A stretch of DNA of 64,000 nt from Dirofilaria immitis (GCA_024305405.1 JAKNDB010000068.1:7741501-7805500); one strand, 5' to 3'; positions 13,660-28,583 are shown, numbered from the stretch's first letter. Notes: generated by a model not told the origin, from the sequence alone. Made by a program: numbers and translations.

Positions 13660-14277
13660 AATATTTGAGTATACTCACATATTTCTAACGTGAGTAATAG
13701 TATAGGAGGGAATGATCGAATAACCAAATGTGATAAGTTGGGTCTACTGAGAAATATAAGCTATGATTCGAGAGAATGGCCAGATACTACTTATATTTAC
13801 AATTATATTCCAGCAAAGAGTTAAAGTCTTCCATACATTTATTGATGTTTTCGTATAGTAGTAATAGATGATAGTGAAGAGTGAGGATTACGAATAACTA
13901 CAAACAATATCGCTGAACAATATTAATAATATTTACATCAATTTAAAACAAAAAGTAAAGATAAGTGATCAGCCCAACTTATCACACACAGTCGTTATAT
14001 CCAAGTAGAAGAAAATTGCATAATGGTTAGTACTCATTCAATTTACAAACTATTACGATAAAATAACTAAGAATTGCAATTATTGCTTGAGATTTTACGT
14101 TGTAAAGTTCAACTTGTAATGTATTTGAATTTAAAATATTTGAAATCAATTAGTCCGAAGTTGTTATTTATATATTTGTAACTATAAGAGGATTAGATAC
14201 ATTTCGGGTTCAAAAACTTGATGCTGATTTGATTTTATGAAATCAGCAAAATAGATTGAGAGAATGATGAAATCTAG

Positions 14278-17260
14278 GAAAGTTCTCAATCAACATCGCA
14301 ACCATCAACAGCAACCCATCCGGATTCAGCGTGGCAACATAAAGTGCATGCTTTTGTGGCATCATCTCGACAGGAAATACTGAATGATGATGACTTCAAT
14401 CAAAATTTGAAGCAAGCTTTGGAAGCAATCAAGGCTGGCATACAACCAATACGAATTGCAGCTGGCAGTTCCGGTAGCAATTTGAAAATCAATAAAACTT
14501 TCCTCCATTTATAATTTTTTCATAGCATAAAATATCATATTTTCTTCTTTCAATGAATGGAAATTGTAATTGGTTTTGAGAAATATTGTTTCACCAATAT
14601 CAATTTTGAGAAATATTGTTTCACCAATATCAATTTTGAGAAATATTGTTTCACCAATATCAATTTTGAGAAATATTGTTTCACCAATATCAATTTTGAG
14701 AAATATTGTTTCACCAATATCAATTTTGAGAAATATTGTTTCACCAATATCAATAAAAATTTTTATTAATCAATATCATTTCAATGTATAACATAGAATT
14801 AGAAAGATGAATTAATAAGTTCAATTTTACTATAGTTATTAAATATTCATTTCAGGATCATATTTTGTACGCAATATAAATTATGAGAACATAGCAATAT
14901 TCAAACCAAAAGATGAAGAACCATTTGCACCGCAAAATCCTAAATGGCCAAAATATTTTCAACGTATGCTTTGCTTCTGTTGTTTTGGAAGAGCTTGTCT
15001 TATACCAAATAATGGTTATATATCAGAAACTGCTGCTTCTCTTGTTGATGAAAAATTACAAGTAATTTTAGTTTTTTATTATGAATATAACTTTATTCAC
15101 ATTTTATTTATTTTCGGATTAATCTTGCTAATGTCGTCATGACATATTGTTTGTTTGAAATTATCTCTATTTGTTTGTATAACGCCTCTAAAGATTGAAA
15201 TTTTGGCAGAAAATCGACTGAGATTGTAAATGAGGAAATTATAGGTGTATCGGATAACTACAAAAGTTACAATATCCAAAATATATACCAAACCAAGTCT
15301 CATCTTGCTATTAGTTTTATCCATCATTTTTATGACTACTTCATTGCTCCAAAGATCATAAATACGTCATCGAGCACAAATTCTTATGCAAAATGTTACA
15401 GCTTCATATAGTACCGAAGACACGTGTTGTGAGACTTGCCTCACCGGCATTTTATTACAAAGGTGGGTTAAGGCCTGACAACAGAGAAGTGAAAGGAAAA
15501 GATGGCAGTTATCAGGTAGTATGGGAAACTTTTATCGGTGAAATAGCTTAGATGGTATAAAATTAATTTATTGATTATTTTATTCTCTTCTTGTATATTT
15601 CGGTTCGTTCGTAATCAAATGAAATTTAAAAATTGTGAGACAAATTGCATAGTAATTTTTTATTCCATCCAGATTTTGCTGATTTTAATACTTCCAAGAA
15701 TTTAATTCTACGAACGAACTTCTTCATAGAAGATACTGCATTTAGTAATTTAAACAATGAAATTCTTTGATTATGAGTTAAAAAATTTGTCTCCTTACAG
15801 TTATTCTTAAATGGATATGTGAGTGCCTCCGACATTATACCGCAATGGAACAAAGGAGGCAGATTATGCCCGTTGACAACGATAGAAATTGAACGATTCA
15901 AGTATCTTTTCCAAAAACTATGCGTTCTCGACTACATTATTCGCAATACAGATCGCCATATGGGAAACTGGCTCATTAAGTATGACCATTAATTGCATTG
16001 AACAATGTTATAATTATCGTATCAATTTGAATCGCATAACTGAATTTTTTTACATTCATTCCAGTGGTCGCTTAACGAAAAGACTGAACTTCAAATGCAC
16101 TTTCCAACTAATTTCTCCCTCTAAATTCGTTTTTATTTCCAAGCAACAATTCCTTTACTTTTGTCACCATGAAGAGATGATTTATGCTTAAGATTTATGC
16201 AAATAATTCGTTGTGCAGATATGAACCAGGAAAAGTATTGGAACTTGCTGCTATTGATAATGGTTTGGCATTTCCAGTGAAACATCCTGAGACATCCAGT
16301 CGTCTACGACAGTTTCCGTTTGCTTGGGCACAATTATCTTGGGCTAATTATGTTAGACTCATTTCTAGCTTTTGTGCTAGCTTAAATCGAGGAGAGTTGA
16401 TTTTTCATGAACTTTTGTTGAAATGTCTCCATGATATTATTATTGTTAAAAGTGAATATTTTAATTTCGTCTAAATCAGCATGGATCGATCGATCAATCT
16501 CGTGTATTTTCTTTCTACCGATTTACAGCCATGGAATGAAGAATTAAGGACATACTTACTGCAATTGTTAACACCACAATTCGTGCAAAATTTGTGCGAC
16601 GATATTGCTATCTTATTTAAGTATGATCATGATGTGAATCGGTTTTTAAAGTACAGCCAATTGCGGGTATTCAGAGGCCAGGTTTATATATTTTATTTTA
16701 TACTGTATTTCAATTCAATGATTATCGTTATTTCATGATGATCATGATGAATATGAGTACTGTTTATCTTCCCAATATAATTAGTCAAGCTTGAATAAGT
16801 CAATTAGTCAAGCTGAACCTAGAAAAAGTTAATAAAGTAGGTATGTTTTTAATAATGTTTAAATCTAATTTCCTTATATCAATATTATTCAGAAAGCTTT
16901 GGAAATGAAGATTGTGCTCAGGGTTGGAAAATGATTTATTCACAGAATATCAAATAGCTATATAATGTTACTTTTATTTATGTAAATGATTTACTGCAGC
17001 AAAGATGAAATAGCATATGATTTGTCAAAATATTAAGACTATTGTAATATGATTATGCAAGTCTTATTTATATTACCAATATTTTAATGTAGATTTGGAA
17101 TTTACGATTAGCTTTGATGATGAAGGAGTCGCCAGCAGAAATGGTAAAACGACCACTAGTTCTTGTTTCACGTCGTTATCGCCGCAATCCACCAGACAAC
17201 GATTGGAATCGAGCATTTCGAGTGAAACCAGCCGATTTTGGCAATCGGGGATGTTGCTAA
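14278..17260 (+). CDS. Type II phosphatidylinositol 4-kinase
   Basis: Phosphorylates phosphatidylinositol to PI4P on Golgi and endosome membranes. Exons are 14278-14473, 14856-15061, 15402-15515, 15801-15979, 16219-16351, 16529-16681 and 17093-17260. All phases agree and give 382 residues, so this gene has no frameshift. The PI4K-II landmarks occur in order: the AAGSSGSYFV nucleotide loop, [12 protein letters not shown] with the ATP-binding lysine, [15 protein letters not shown] (where animal enzymes have the palmitoylated CCPCC motif), [18 protein letters not shown], the catalytic loop [18 protein letters not shown], and the metal-binding [10 protein letters not shown]. The C-terminus ends GCC. 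The first coding exon is missing. The 14278 exon opens at an acceptor in phase 0, and an ATG directly followed by a donor-like gttagt near 14022-14024 is one possible start. A 30-bp satellite fills part of the first visible intron. Confidence 0.93.
14575..14754. repeat. Six-copy 30-bp tandem repeat, each unit able to form a hairpin
   Basis: Six near-perfect copies of a 30-bp unit. Each unit contains the inverted pair atattg / caatat around the loop tttcac. Because 30 is a multiple of three and the unit lacks stops in several frames, it creates long spurious open frames on both strands. It lies inside an intron of the PI4K-II gene. Confidence 0.97.
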
Positions 17261-18664
17261 CTGCAATTGCAATCGTATATGATTATTTCTCTCAGTTTTT
17301 AATTAATCTCGCGATCAACCATTTATAATTTACATCTTTTTCTTAATCACATACGTATTATAAAAATTTGCGAAAAATCAATGACGGGAGTCATTATGCC
17401 GCATTAGCAGATGAAATATCAGTTCAGATATACAATTCAGATAAATAAATCACATAGCAGTTTATTAGAGATGATGGTTGCTTGTTACAACTAACAAGGA
17501 ATCAATTTCTAGAATATTAACTTTACTGTGGAACTCGAAATTATTGCAAATTTACTCTTCATAATCAGTATTGATACAATCAATAAGCATATCAATGATT
17601 TTCCTCTTTAAATTTTAAACTCTTAAAAAAATGAAAAATGATTCGATAATCGTTAAGAAAAAATTGTTAAATAAGCATGAAATTAATATACGGTTTATGA
17701 TAATGCTGAATGTTAAAAATTATAACATTTTGCAAAAACAACAAGAATAAATCTTAGATTTTAAGATTTAAGAAATTGAAATGTTTTTCTTGAAAAATGC
17801 AAAAAGAAATTAACGGATAGAAATAGTGAAAAAAATTCAATAATTTTATTTTTTCATTGGACTACATAGCATTATTTGTCAAATAAGCTCATGTATAATC
17901 TTTACTTTCAAACTCACATTCATCAAATGGATTATCTTTTCGAGTACGTATTTAGATAAGTTAGTGTAATCAGTGCATACAAATTTAAAAAGCATCGAAA
18001 ATGGCAATGACTCTAAACTGGCAGGTTTGCAATGTCTGAAAATAACACCGAAAAATGATAATAATGATAACAAGCGAAGGAATGAAAATAATAAATATAT
18101 CATCCAGTTATGCTTTCACTGAAATGCAACTAGTATCATTGGCAGCCTATTTAGCTGATAAAAAAAATAGCTATGATGAAGGTCAAAAATGAGAGCACTT
18201 AATGATTAGTAATTTGAATATCATAATGACATCGAAGAGAATAATGTTTTCGAGATATGTTTTTTTTATATGAGAACGGAACTGATTTTCAGTTATTTCT
18301 TTTAAACCAATTATAACACTTCACTTTATCAAAAAATTTGACTTTTATAATCAAAATGTGTCTCCGAATGAAAAAAAAGTATTAAAAGATGGCAATATCA
18401 GAATAAGGCAAAAACTGTAAATACAAAAATTCAGAACCAATAAATCGCAAGGTGATTCAAGGAAAGATAATTGGATTCTAAAAATTTAATAAAATTTTTG
18501 AGATATATTTTTGTTATGTGATAATTGCAAAAATCCCTAATCAGACTGAAATGAGTGAAAAAAAGAACAAAAATAGTAATGTACTATTTGGAGGAAACAG
18601 TTTATCTGTTTTTTATATTCCAAACTAAGAAATATTTTTGAAAAGCTTCTCTCTAAAAAGGATT
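17261..18664. other. Intergenic, convergent gene ends
   Basis: Lies between the 3' end of the plus-strand PI4K-II gene and the 3' end of the minus-strand J-protein gene. Only AT-rich sequence with likely UTR and poly-A signals was seen. No exon could be supported. Confidence 0.5.
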
Positions 18665-21600
18665 CTACGTAGTGGTTTCTCCAACAGCATTCATGTTGAT
18701 GACCCGTGATTTCAGCACACCGTTTTCAATCACTTCAATGATTTCTTTACCTTCTGCTTCTATCCTGCAATCTTATTTTGTTATACTAATTAAAATCAAA
18801 AAAAAACTTAGCTAAAATTTTACTTTACAACAGTTATCTTTTATCAGTTTCGTATCCCCGAATGCAAATGTATTGAATATAGAAACAGAATCGATGAAAT
18901 TGTTACGTAAAATAACGTAATAAACATTGAAGCCAATCATGATTATATCGACACATAATTCAAATTAAACTTGATGATACAATATTGATAAAGACTCGGA
19001 AGAAATAGAATTTATTAATTTAAGGCATTGCAGCACTGTTAACCGATCAGATTTAATTAGATCAAATCGGGTGTGTCTCTAAACAGCAATTACAGAATTG
19101 ACAATTACAAGAATATTGTACTTGAGTATCTATGTCAAGAGATTGAATTTGAAATCCTCACAAAATTAGAAAATAAAAACAACTTTTTGTAATCACTTTG
19201 ACTCCATCAATTATTTTCGTAGTTGTTGTTGTTTTACGACTGGAAGCATTCTTTCCTGGCTCTGCTGATGAGAATCGTATTACTGATGAAAAACTACTGC
19301 AACGTAAAGATTAAAAAAAATTATTTCATCTTCGAATAGATCGATTGGAAATTTTTTTCAAACAGCTGCATAGAAAAATTTATATTTATTTAAGATTTTA
19401 AGTGTTTAAATTAGCTTTAATAATAAATAATTTGAAGATCAATGTTCAGCATCTCTTGTTTGGAAAAAAACCTTTAATCGCTATCCAAAAGAAATATGCC
19501 TTCATATTAATGGAAATTTTGAATTGAGTTCGAAATTTTATGAGAAACCGCTAACCAATCTTTTTCCTGGATAAGGTCAGTATTTCCTTTATTATCGAAG
19601 AAAATATTGTTGGTAAATCTCGTTCTATCCGTTTCTGAAAAGCATGCACACATCAATCTTCAACAAAACTAAATTCGTGGTAACTTAATAAAAACCAAAC
19701 TTATAGAAATTAAAAGTTGAACGAACCGGATCTCCTATAAAATGAATCAGCACTATCCGATCTTGGTCGAAAAGTAAACGGTGAAAAAGGTTTGTCATCT
19801 GTCATGAAATCCTGAAATACCATCTTATCGTTACGTTCTGAAAAAAAGAGCATTCATGAAAGAGTTCTAGACGGTATAATCAATGTCCCAAGATATTAAA
19901 TTTAGCCTACTTCAAACAAATCCTTGTAACCGAAAAATTCTTGAAAGATATCGAAAGGTGAGCGGAATCGATTATGAAAAACATTACAAGACTGTTTACT
20001 GTAACGTTGTGAATTAGTCAAACGTGAACAATCATATGAGTTGCGCTTCCTTGCTGCAAAAAGTATTAGATTGAAATGGATGAATAGCATCATTAGCGAT
20101 CTAAAAGTTATATTACAGGGATAGCATACCATGAATACCTGAATTTTGAATTTAGTGTCATCTACTGATGTAAGTGACGAAGAACCCAGTCCAGTACCAA
20201 GCTCCCTAAAAAGATTCATGGTGCTGTTCATTTCAATCAATCTGCTGATTAGATCACTGATTACTATTACAAACTATTTAAGCTGAAAGAATATGAAAAA
20301 TATAATAATGATGTAGTAAATAGTCATCTAGCTAAATTTATCATAAGATATATTCATTATAATTGCTCCAAACTCCAATAGATGTAATCAATTTACATTT
20401 AGCAGTTTGATCAAATTTAAAGCGATCCATTCTTATTTCTTCTTAAAGCGAAATTTTTCATGGTATATAGTATAATAGGAACTTGATTTAGAATGTCTGT
20501 TATGCAGAAAAACTTACGATCTGATAATATTTCATACGCTTGAGTTATACGCTTGAATTTCTTTTCTGCAACTTCATTATTATTCGGATTTTTGTCGGGA
20601 TGCCATTGTAATGCCAATTTACGATATCTGCAATAAAGCTTATATTTTTTCATCGAGATTTTTTTAATTTAAAAACACCTGATTTATTACATCATATTGC
20701 TTTTAAAAAAATTTAAAAGTTCTGTCCATCCAATTTTCATTCTCTATTTATCTTTAAATACTATATACAACATATGAAATTAATCTAGTTTACCAATGCA
20801 GCAATATAGCTTGAAAGTTAAAACGCGATTTTAGTTTAGAATTTCCTAAAATCTGAATTAATTAAACGAAATATATTTGAATGTTGTAGAACGATTCTGC
20901 AAAAACTTCATTGCTTATTTTTTACAAATTTGCATATTTTGCACATAATGCATTATCCTGCCTATTTCATATATTTTATTTATATCACTTATCTTCAGTA
21001 ACTACGATAATGAATAATTCATTGAGGATAAACAACTCTATTACATAGAGAACAGTTAGAGATTGAAAAAGTTTGCATCCACAAAGATGAGGCCATATTT
21101 TCTTGCTTATCCGATCGTCAATTCTAGAAGGAGAATGACAAAAATGCTCTTGATCACTTTGATATTGTGTTACATTCACATTTTAAACAGGAAATTAAAA
21201 CTCAAATTTATTATTTCAAGGAATCTACAGCAGAAAGAAATGAAAAAATTAAGCCTTTATATATTGGATCAACCAGTTGATTCTCAAAGAACTTGAAATG
21301 ACGAATCTGATTTCTTCAATCCAGTAGGATGGATTCCAAAAACAAGAAAGTAATAAATAAAAAATATTGCAAAACAGAATTTCTTTTAATTCTAGGCGCA
21401 TTTGAAAATGAAAATTTTCGATCTTTTTCTTCCTTCCCATTATTTTATTCCTTCAAATCATTGCTTCATTCCGTCAACTCTGTTATCATTCTGATTGTAA
21501 TATTCAATATTCAATCAAGAAATTCTACAGAACAAAGTTTATTTAACATAAAACAATAATGTTACAAAGCGAAGAAGTGCGATGCTACTTCTTATCGAAG

Positions 21601-22256
21601 AAATGAATCAGAGTAGAAGGAAAATATTTTTTGCGAATAATTTGATGAAAAGCACAATTGAAGAAATTAAATTTAGTTTGAATTTTAATAAGATGAGAGG
21701 ATTCTATTTGACCATTATAGAGATAGACACTAAGCTTTTCATTAGATTTAATTAGATTAAAACAATTTCAACAATGAAAGAAATTTGAATTACAAGCAAT
21801 TGAAGGATATCTTTAAAAATTTTTGAATACTGAATATTTGGTTTAAAAAAATTAAAAGAAATGATCAATATCTTGCTGTATGGGATAAATAATATTCTTA
21901 GAAAAGTTAGTCAAGATTACGCTGAAGCAAAGATATAGTTGCGTGCAAATTTTTTATCTATAATTCGTAAAATCGTTTCCTTAGATGAATAACAGGTTGA
22001 ATCTAGTTGACCCGGACAAATAGTTATCATCATAAATGATCGCTGGTGATTTACAAATGCAGGTGAGTGTTGCAGGGTGATGAAATAAAAAAATTAAAAG
22101 GTAAAGGAATAATGTATAAGATCAAACGTACGCTTTCCGAATAGCAACAGCGTCAGCATTGCGTGGTACTCCAAGAACGTTGTATAAACAATTGGAAGCA
22201 TTAGATAAATCATCACGGGAACCTGAATTCGGAGCTGTTCCTGCACCTAAACCCAT
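18665..22256 (-). CDS. Class B J-domain co-chaperone (DNAJB-like)
   Basis: Stimulates Hsp70 ATPase through its J domain. Clear exons are 22256-22132 (starting [13 protein letters not shown]), 20627-20518, 20053-19911, 19811-19727 and one starting at 19634, plus later exons near 19310-19220 and 18764-18665. The J domain runs from about residue 25 ([20 protein letters not shown]) through [16 protein letters not shown], with the essential HPD, to QAYEILSD. Then comes a short RKRNSYD linker and an F-rich segment ([19 protein letters not shown]) typical of DNAJB2/6-type proteins, then Ser/Thr-rich sequence. The last exon ends [18 protein letters not shown]. There is no zinc-finger domain, hence class B. 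The phase between the fifth and sixth exons is not resolved, so a splice or base error is possible there. Confidence 0.85.
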
Positions 22257-25200
22257 CGAAATATTTCTATAGCAAATATCCTTTGCTTGTAATACATACA
22301 AATACACGTAATTTGTCCGAAACCCTGATTCTTTGATCGTTCTTTTCCAGGTATGATACTGCAATATTCTTTTCTAATATGAATTCGGGCAGACTACGAA
22401 AAGCTGAATGTACAATTTAAACGATGATATGCTTAGAATGACCTGAGTGCCATCACATAGAAACATTTGTATCATCAGATTCCATTTCCTTATTTATCAT
22501 TCTTTAAGTATTAACTTTAATATGTAATAACTGGATGAAGAATCTTTTAATGTCTTAATTAAAAATACATATTTTGAATATACTAATAAACGATCATGAA
22601 ATGAAAGAATTACATAATGAGTCATAAAAAGAAAAATGTATCATAAAATTAAAATCATAAACCAATGAAGAAAAAAAAATGAAAATAGAATACAGTTAGG
22701 AAGTGGAAAAACATAAAGGGCAGTATCATTCAATAATAAAAATTATTAAAAATTATGCATAATATTTCATTAATGGAATTCATCATACTCTATAATTATT
22801 ATTCTCTTCTATTGATGGATGCTATATATTAATCAACAAATATTTACATTTTTTTTACTTTCTAATAACAACAAAAAATAAGCAATGAAAAATATAGCCT
22901 CCTGTCATACAACGATAAATTTTGGCTTAAAATTTAGCTTTGTTATATGTTTTTAATATGATTATAATTAAGAATGCTGATAAACCTGAAATGTTGCTAT
23001 TTGTATTTTAGACGAAATTAATAGCATAAAAATTTGATGAAAAGTAACATTTCATTAAATAAATAAAATATACCAAGCAGCGTTGAATATTTACAGCTTA
23101 AACATAATTTATTGCTCAGGCTCTTTTCACGGACGTTAGGCTTTATGATTTAGATTCATATTTCACTATCGGACCATCGGATATTTCCAATTAATGAACG
23201 ATATACTTGAAAATTAGCTCAAGCTTTATTTGTCAGATCTTAAAATACGTTGAAATGAATATTTATATTAATTTGTAGAGTAGGAGAGTTGAGGGAGGAG
23301 GAAGGCATAGCTTATTAGTTTAATAAAATATTAAAAATTTCTTTTCGAGAAGCCTAAAGCAGTATAGCACCTAATTTGGTAATTTAAAGATACAGCTTTA
23401 TTCATTGAAAAAGATAACACTGCTATCAAATATAAAAGCTTTCATTATGAAATGATGTCTCAATTGTTTGCTTCCCATCATCAAAGTGTTTTTAAAGGAG
23501 TTAAGATGAGCAGACAATGTCAAGAATATATTGTTCTTATCATTATCAAACTTATTTTTAATGATAGTTAATGAGAGAGTTGAAAGAAAATCATAAGTAT
23601 TTACGAATAAATTATCAAGATTTAAATATAGCAAAGTTAGCTTTTAAATTTTTAGTACATTGTAAAAAATTTTGAGGAAATTTTAATATTTAAAAATAAT
23701 ACAAATACACTAAGACATAGAAAAGGGAAAGTTTTTAAAAAATTTTTACCAAACGCATTATTAATTTTTGATATTACAGAAATTAATAAAAATTGAATTT
23801 AAAATTTAGTCTTTCTCAAAGATGCAAATATACTGTTAAAAGCATTTAGAACTATCATTTAATATTGTTAAATTTATTCATCTCTTCTAAATAATTACAA
23901 TATGTTTCATTAAGAGGATAAGAAGTGCTGTTGTAAGGAAAGAGTAAAGAAAAACGGATAAATGAACAAATTAGTGTTAGAACACTGCAAATGATAGATG
24001 GATGATATAAAAGTGAAAGGAAATGGATGAGGTATGTGTGAAGAGTGATAGATAGTACTTGCTGATCGTTTTATTTTTAACTTTACTATGATTCAAAAAT
24101 GAGCAAGTGATGAAGTCTTGAAATGAATGATTACTCCCCGTGATTCCTCGGAACTGTTGACGCGACTAACATCAACAGGCACACTATTGACGAACTTATG
24201 ATGCTGCAGTCTGGTACACTGCTGTTGTTGTTACTAGCGATTTCAGTTTGCCTTACAAAGTTTTTAAACTCCTTACTAAACAAGCTTTAACAGGCTTCCT
24301 GAGTTATGATAAATCATTTTCATTAATCTCTTAGAAGTATTTAGTTTTTAATTAATTTAGTCTAAATACTTTACTCCTAGTAATTTTCACTTCCTTCCTT
24401 TTCCATTATTTCTAGGCTAAATTAAACTGTTGTAAAGTATTTATCATTAAAATTGGGATAATTTTCAAGTTAAAATGATATGCCAAAATTTTTTTTATCC
24501 ACCATTATCATTTCAAGTTGTCCAATTCAGTTTAATAAATCGTAAAAATTTTTCTTCAGAAAAATACCATCGTCTTTTTTCTCATCTCCGATACTACTTC
24601 TAAGTTTCAAATCTTGGATAAAAATAATACTTGACGATTTATGGCTTTATTAACTGATTTGTTATGAATTACATGCTCCTGTATTTGAAAAAAAAATTCA
24701 GACTAACAAAATGAATAGAGTATATGAATCCGTTTTTTCTTTTACTTTCTATGCAGTTCATTATATCAATTCTGATTCAAATAATAAAGAACATAAACAA
24801 GAAGGAAGACAGTTCAACTCGCGATTTTTTTCATATTAAATCTTCTTTAAACTACAATTTTAGACATAAAAATGGAGGAAAATGAACTTAGAAATTAAGC
24901 AAACGGGGCAGTAAAATCATTAGAACAAGATACGATAAGTCGGAAAGAATTAAAACATTTTCAGTACGATACAAGCAAAATGATAACAACGTTAATGATG
25001 ACAAAAATAATATGCTAAACGACTTGATCATAATAAAAGTATATTGATTATGATTTGATTTGCTAATTACGCTTTCTTATAAAATTACTCAGCTCAATAA
25101 TAACAATAAATAAAACGATAGATGCGTAATGAATGAAATCATATGTTAATATAAAAATGATCTGCAATATTCAGACAAAACGTTCAGAAAAAAATTAAAA

Positions 25201-27234
25201 TACCAAATAGATTAAAATTATAAACTGATAGATATTTTACTACAGTGAGAGATTGCGACGCGATATTAGATGTCGAACTGGATAGGGAAAGAAAATAATC
25301 AGTCGAAACAACAAGTAACTCAACAATACATCGAAAGCAGCAGTAAGATGAATGAAGAGAGGAAAAATAAAGTTACAAGTGAAGCAAATACGAGCCAGTA
25401 ATTGCTTATCTTTCATTAATACACTATGATAATTTGTTCCAAAGATATATTAATAAAGGAAAAAGAAAAGCAAAGGGAAAGAAAAGTGAAAAATTGTTAA
25501 TTAAACGACAGAATAATAATGAATAAGCATAAAAAATAAATGATCTCTTATAGCATGGATAGATTCTATAAATTAAAACATTGTGATAATTTGAGAAAAC
25601 TGAAAAAATTGAGATGGTTAATAGATAAAACTTGAAGAGATCGACCAAGTTTGAAAGAAGCTTACTAATAATATTGCTCAGCACAGAATTTAACATAACT
25701 AAATACGAATGTGAAATTTTCGTAGTGAAAATAAGGATAAATCATCTATTGTTGGATATAAATGATTTAAAGTTGTACGAATGAAAACTGTACTCAGATA
25801 ATGGAAATAATAAATATTTAAATAGAACAAAAAAGATGCAATATCATTAATTAAACAGAGTAAAATGTCGCACAGTTTGATGGGATAAAACTAAGCAAGG
25901 AGGAAAGACTCGAAAATTTCTGGGAAAGAAATCTCTGTTCAATGATTGGAAAGAATTCGAAAGAAACTGAAATCAAAACAAAACATAAATATGTTGCTGC
26001 AGACACTATTAATTTAGTCCAATTAGCATCACTTCATTTAGTAAAAGCAATCGATTACATTTATCCGATATATGAGTAGAAGAGTTTACCGAAAAGAAAT
26101 AAGTTGTTGAAGAAAGGTTATCAACTCGTAATATTGAGAAAGGAGTATTATTTAAAATAAAAGAACAAGGGATAGTTGAAGGGAGCGAGGCTAATTAAAG
26201 AATTGACAAATTGGAAGAGCGATCAAGTATTTGAAAATCATTACATAAAACTTGTTGTAAGTAAGAAATGGAACTTCAAAAGAAAAAGACAAAAATAATA
26301 ACAGCGATGTAAGACATGACTCAACTATATTAAAACAGAAATAAAGAGGTCGCCAACTGATAACAAATATAGATTATCAGTGACTGTAGAGAAATTGCAC
26401 AAAACATGAACCGGTTTTAAATGAAGGCACAATCAAGTTACTGCTGCGATACCTTTGTAAGAGACTGTCAGGTAAATATGATGTCAATATAAATCAGCAA
26501 AGGGATCAAAATGAAAATGAAGCAGTTTAAATATTTTACAGTTCCGAAATAGAAATTTACAAGAAATTCGGACACAGTTATCACCATGAAGTAAAATTTG
26601 CATAAGAAGAAATGATTGATAGATAGACAGGTTGGAATGCGGGATAAAATTTTAAGTTCAATGGTTATAAGAAGCAGTAGCATTTATTGAAATGATGGCA
26701 GAATGAAATTGAAAAGAATTGGGGAAACAATTGGAGAGCGGATAAACTGTGAAAAACAATCTCGCCGGGAGGCGTGTATACGTTAAGAAATATTTTAATC
26801 AATAATTTTTGGATCTTAATTCAAGATTCGAATAATGTGATTCTAAAATTCAGTACAGAATATCGCGATTGATTGAATAAACTAATATAATAAATCACAA
26901 TAAAAATCATAATGGATGATAAATAATAATAATAAAGGAATGGTGCAGGTAAATGCTATTTAATACCGTTGCTGAGCACAAAGAGTTAGTTACCTATGAC
27001 ATTTAGTAGAAATGGAAATAGTCTTTCTCTGAGAGCATACTCAGAACAGTCTATTCGCATATTATTTCTGATCAATTATGGTTGTTGCAACCATTCGTAC
27101 GTTTTTCAAGAATGAAAAGTCGGTCGCTCTTCTCTGAATATACAATCATCTAAGGTTGCACTTTTCATCAGAAGTGATGCTACGGCAGTATGTGATTGAT
27201 GAGGAATCATTTTGCGACTTCTTACCAACTATAT

Positions 27235-27270
27235 AAGAATGGTTCATAAATTAAGAATGGTTCATAAATT
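27235..27270. repeat. 18-bp tandem duplication
   Basis: Two identical adjacent copies of aagaatggttcataaatt. Confidence 0.9.
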
Positions 27271-28583
27271 TTTATGACAGTTATTGAAGAATAGCAGAGG
27301 AAATTTGGAGATATTTGTACAAAACTGCACGTGAAGGAATAGACTGATCTCTGACACAGAAGTACACGATGGAAATTGTGACCAGTATTGAAGACGGATG
27401 ACATGATGAAATTATGCGGAACTGGATTGTCGGCCAGTACCGCATAAGATACTTCTAGAGTTGAATGAAGTAAATATTAATCGGATATAATTAATCGACA
27501 AAATTAATTTTCTGATATTAATTACAAATTTTTCAACAGTAAAACTTACCCGCAATACGATATTACAATGTGTAAGTAATTATGATGGATAATACTGAAG
27601 CATAATGATCATATCATAAATAATCTAATTAACTGATAAATATAACGATCGATCAGGTTAAGTAGACTCATAGAATATCAATGCTATGTTTAAGGAACAA
27701 AATGAACTTTTCATTTTTATTTTCTTTTTCTAAGCAAAAATTCAATCAGTGCACTGAATAAGAATTATAAACGAAGAGAGCTGTGGAAAGAGATTGCAAA
27801 AGAAGTTATTGGAAGAAAAATAGAAACTATGCAGGATATGCAGGTACAAGATCATTGAATAGAATAAATAAGTTGATGACAAGATGAATCGAAAATGTCA
27901 TTAAATATCATTTCGTTCTCTGCCCCATCTAAATAAAAATTTAATTTTTCCCAACGGCTACATGGAAAATAATAGCACAAATTAATGTTTACATCTCTCC
28001 TATTACCGATTCCTCCTAAATATACATCAATCATCTTTGTACGATTTATCTGTGAAGTCTGCTGATTGCCAATTTTGCTTATAATAGCGGTAATGAATGA
28101 ATTTAAAAAGTTCTCGAAATTAAATGCAATTAAAAAATGATAATAATAAATAATAAAATGAAGATGGGTAAGTAGTCTTCGGAATACAACAATATAATGA
28201 AGTCTCACCATTTCTTTATTTCATAACTTATCATTTTTATCGAAGTTAACAACCACATTTCATTTTTTTCATGGCAAATAACAAGGAAGAAGATAAATTG
28301 GATTCAATAATTGTTATAAGACAGATTAGATTTCAATTTTAACATTTATTTTTGATTATTTGATGATCCATTTGTTCTAAATGGAATAGAAATCAATAAA
28401 TAATAATAGGATAAATAGAAGCTTCAATATAAATTTAGAAATTTTAGACCTTTCGTTCCATTGCTTCAATTGTTGGCAGTTACCAGCCACCAAAATTAGG
28501 GAATTTTTTATCATTACAAAAGAAAATAAACCTATCAAGATAATTTCAGTGCCTCCTTAAAAAGCTAAGTATTTAACATCTTA

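Noticed and set aside
14550..14791. Long open frames on both strands
   Set aside because: They are produced by the 30-bp tandem repeat, whose length is a multiple of three.
16861..16935. Possible extra PI4K-II exon after ttattcag
   Set aside because: It leads to an early stop, whereas skipping it joins 16681 to 17093 in phase with family sequence.
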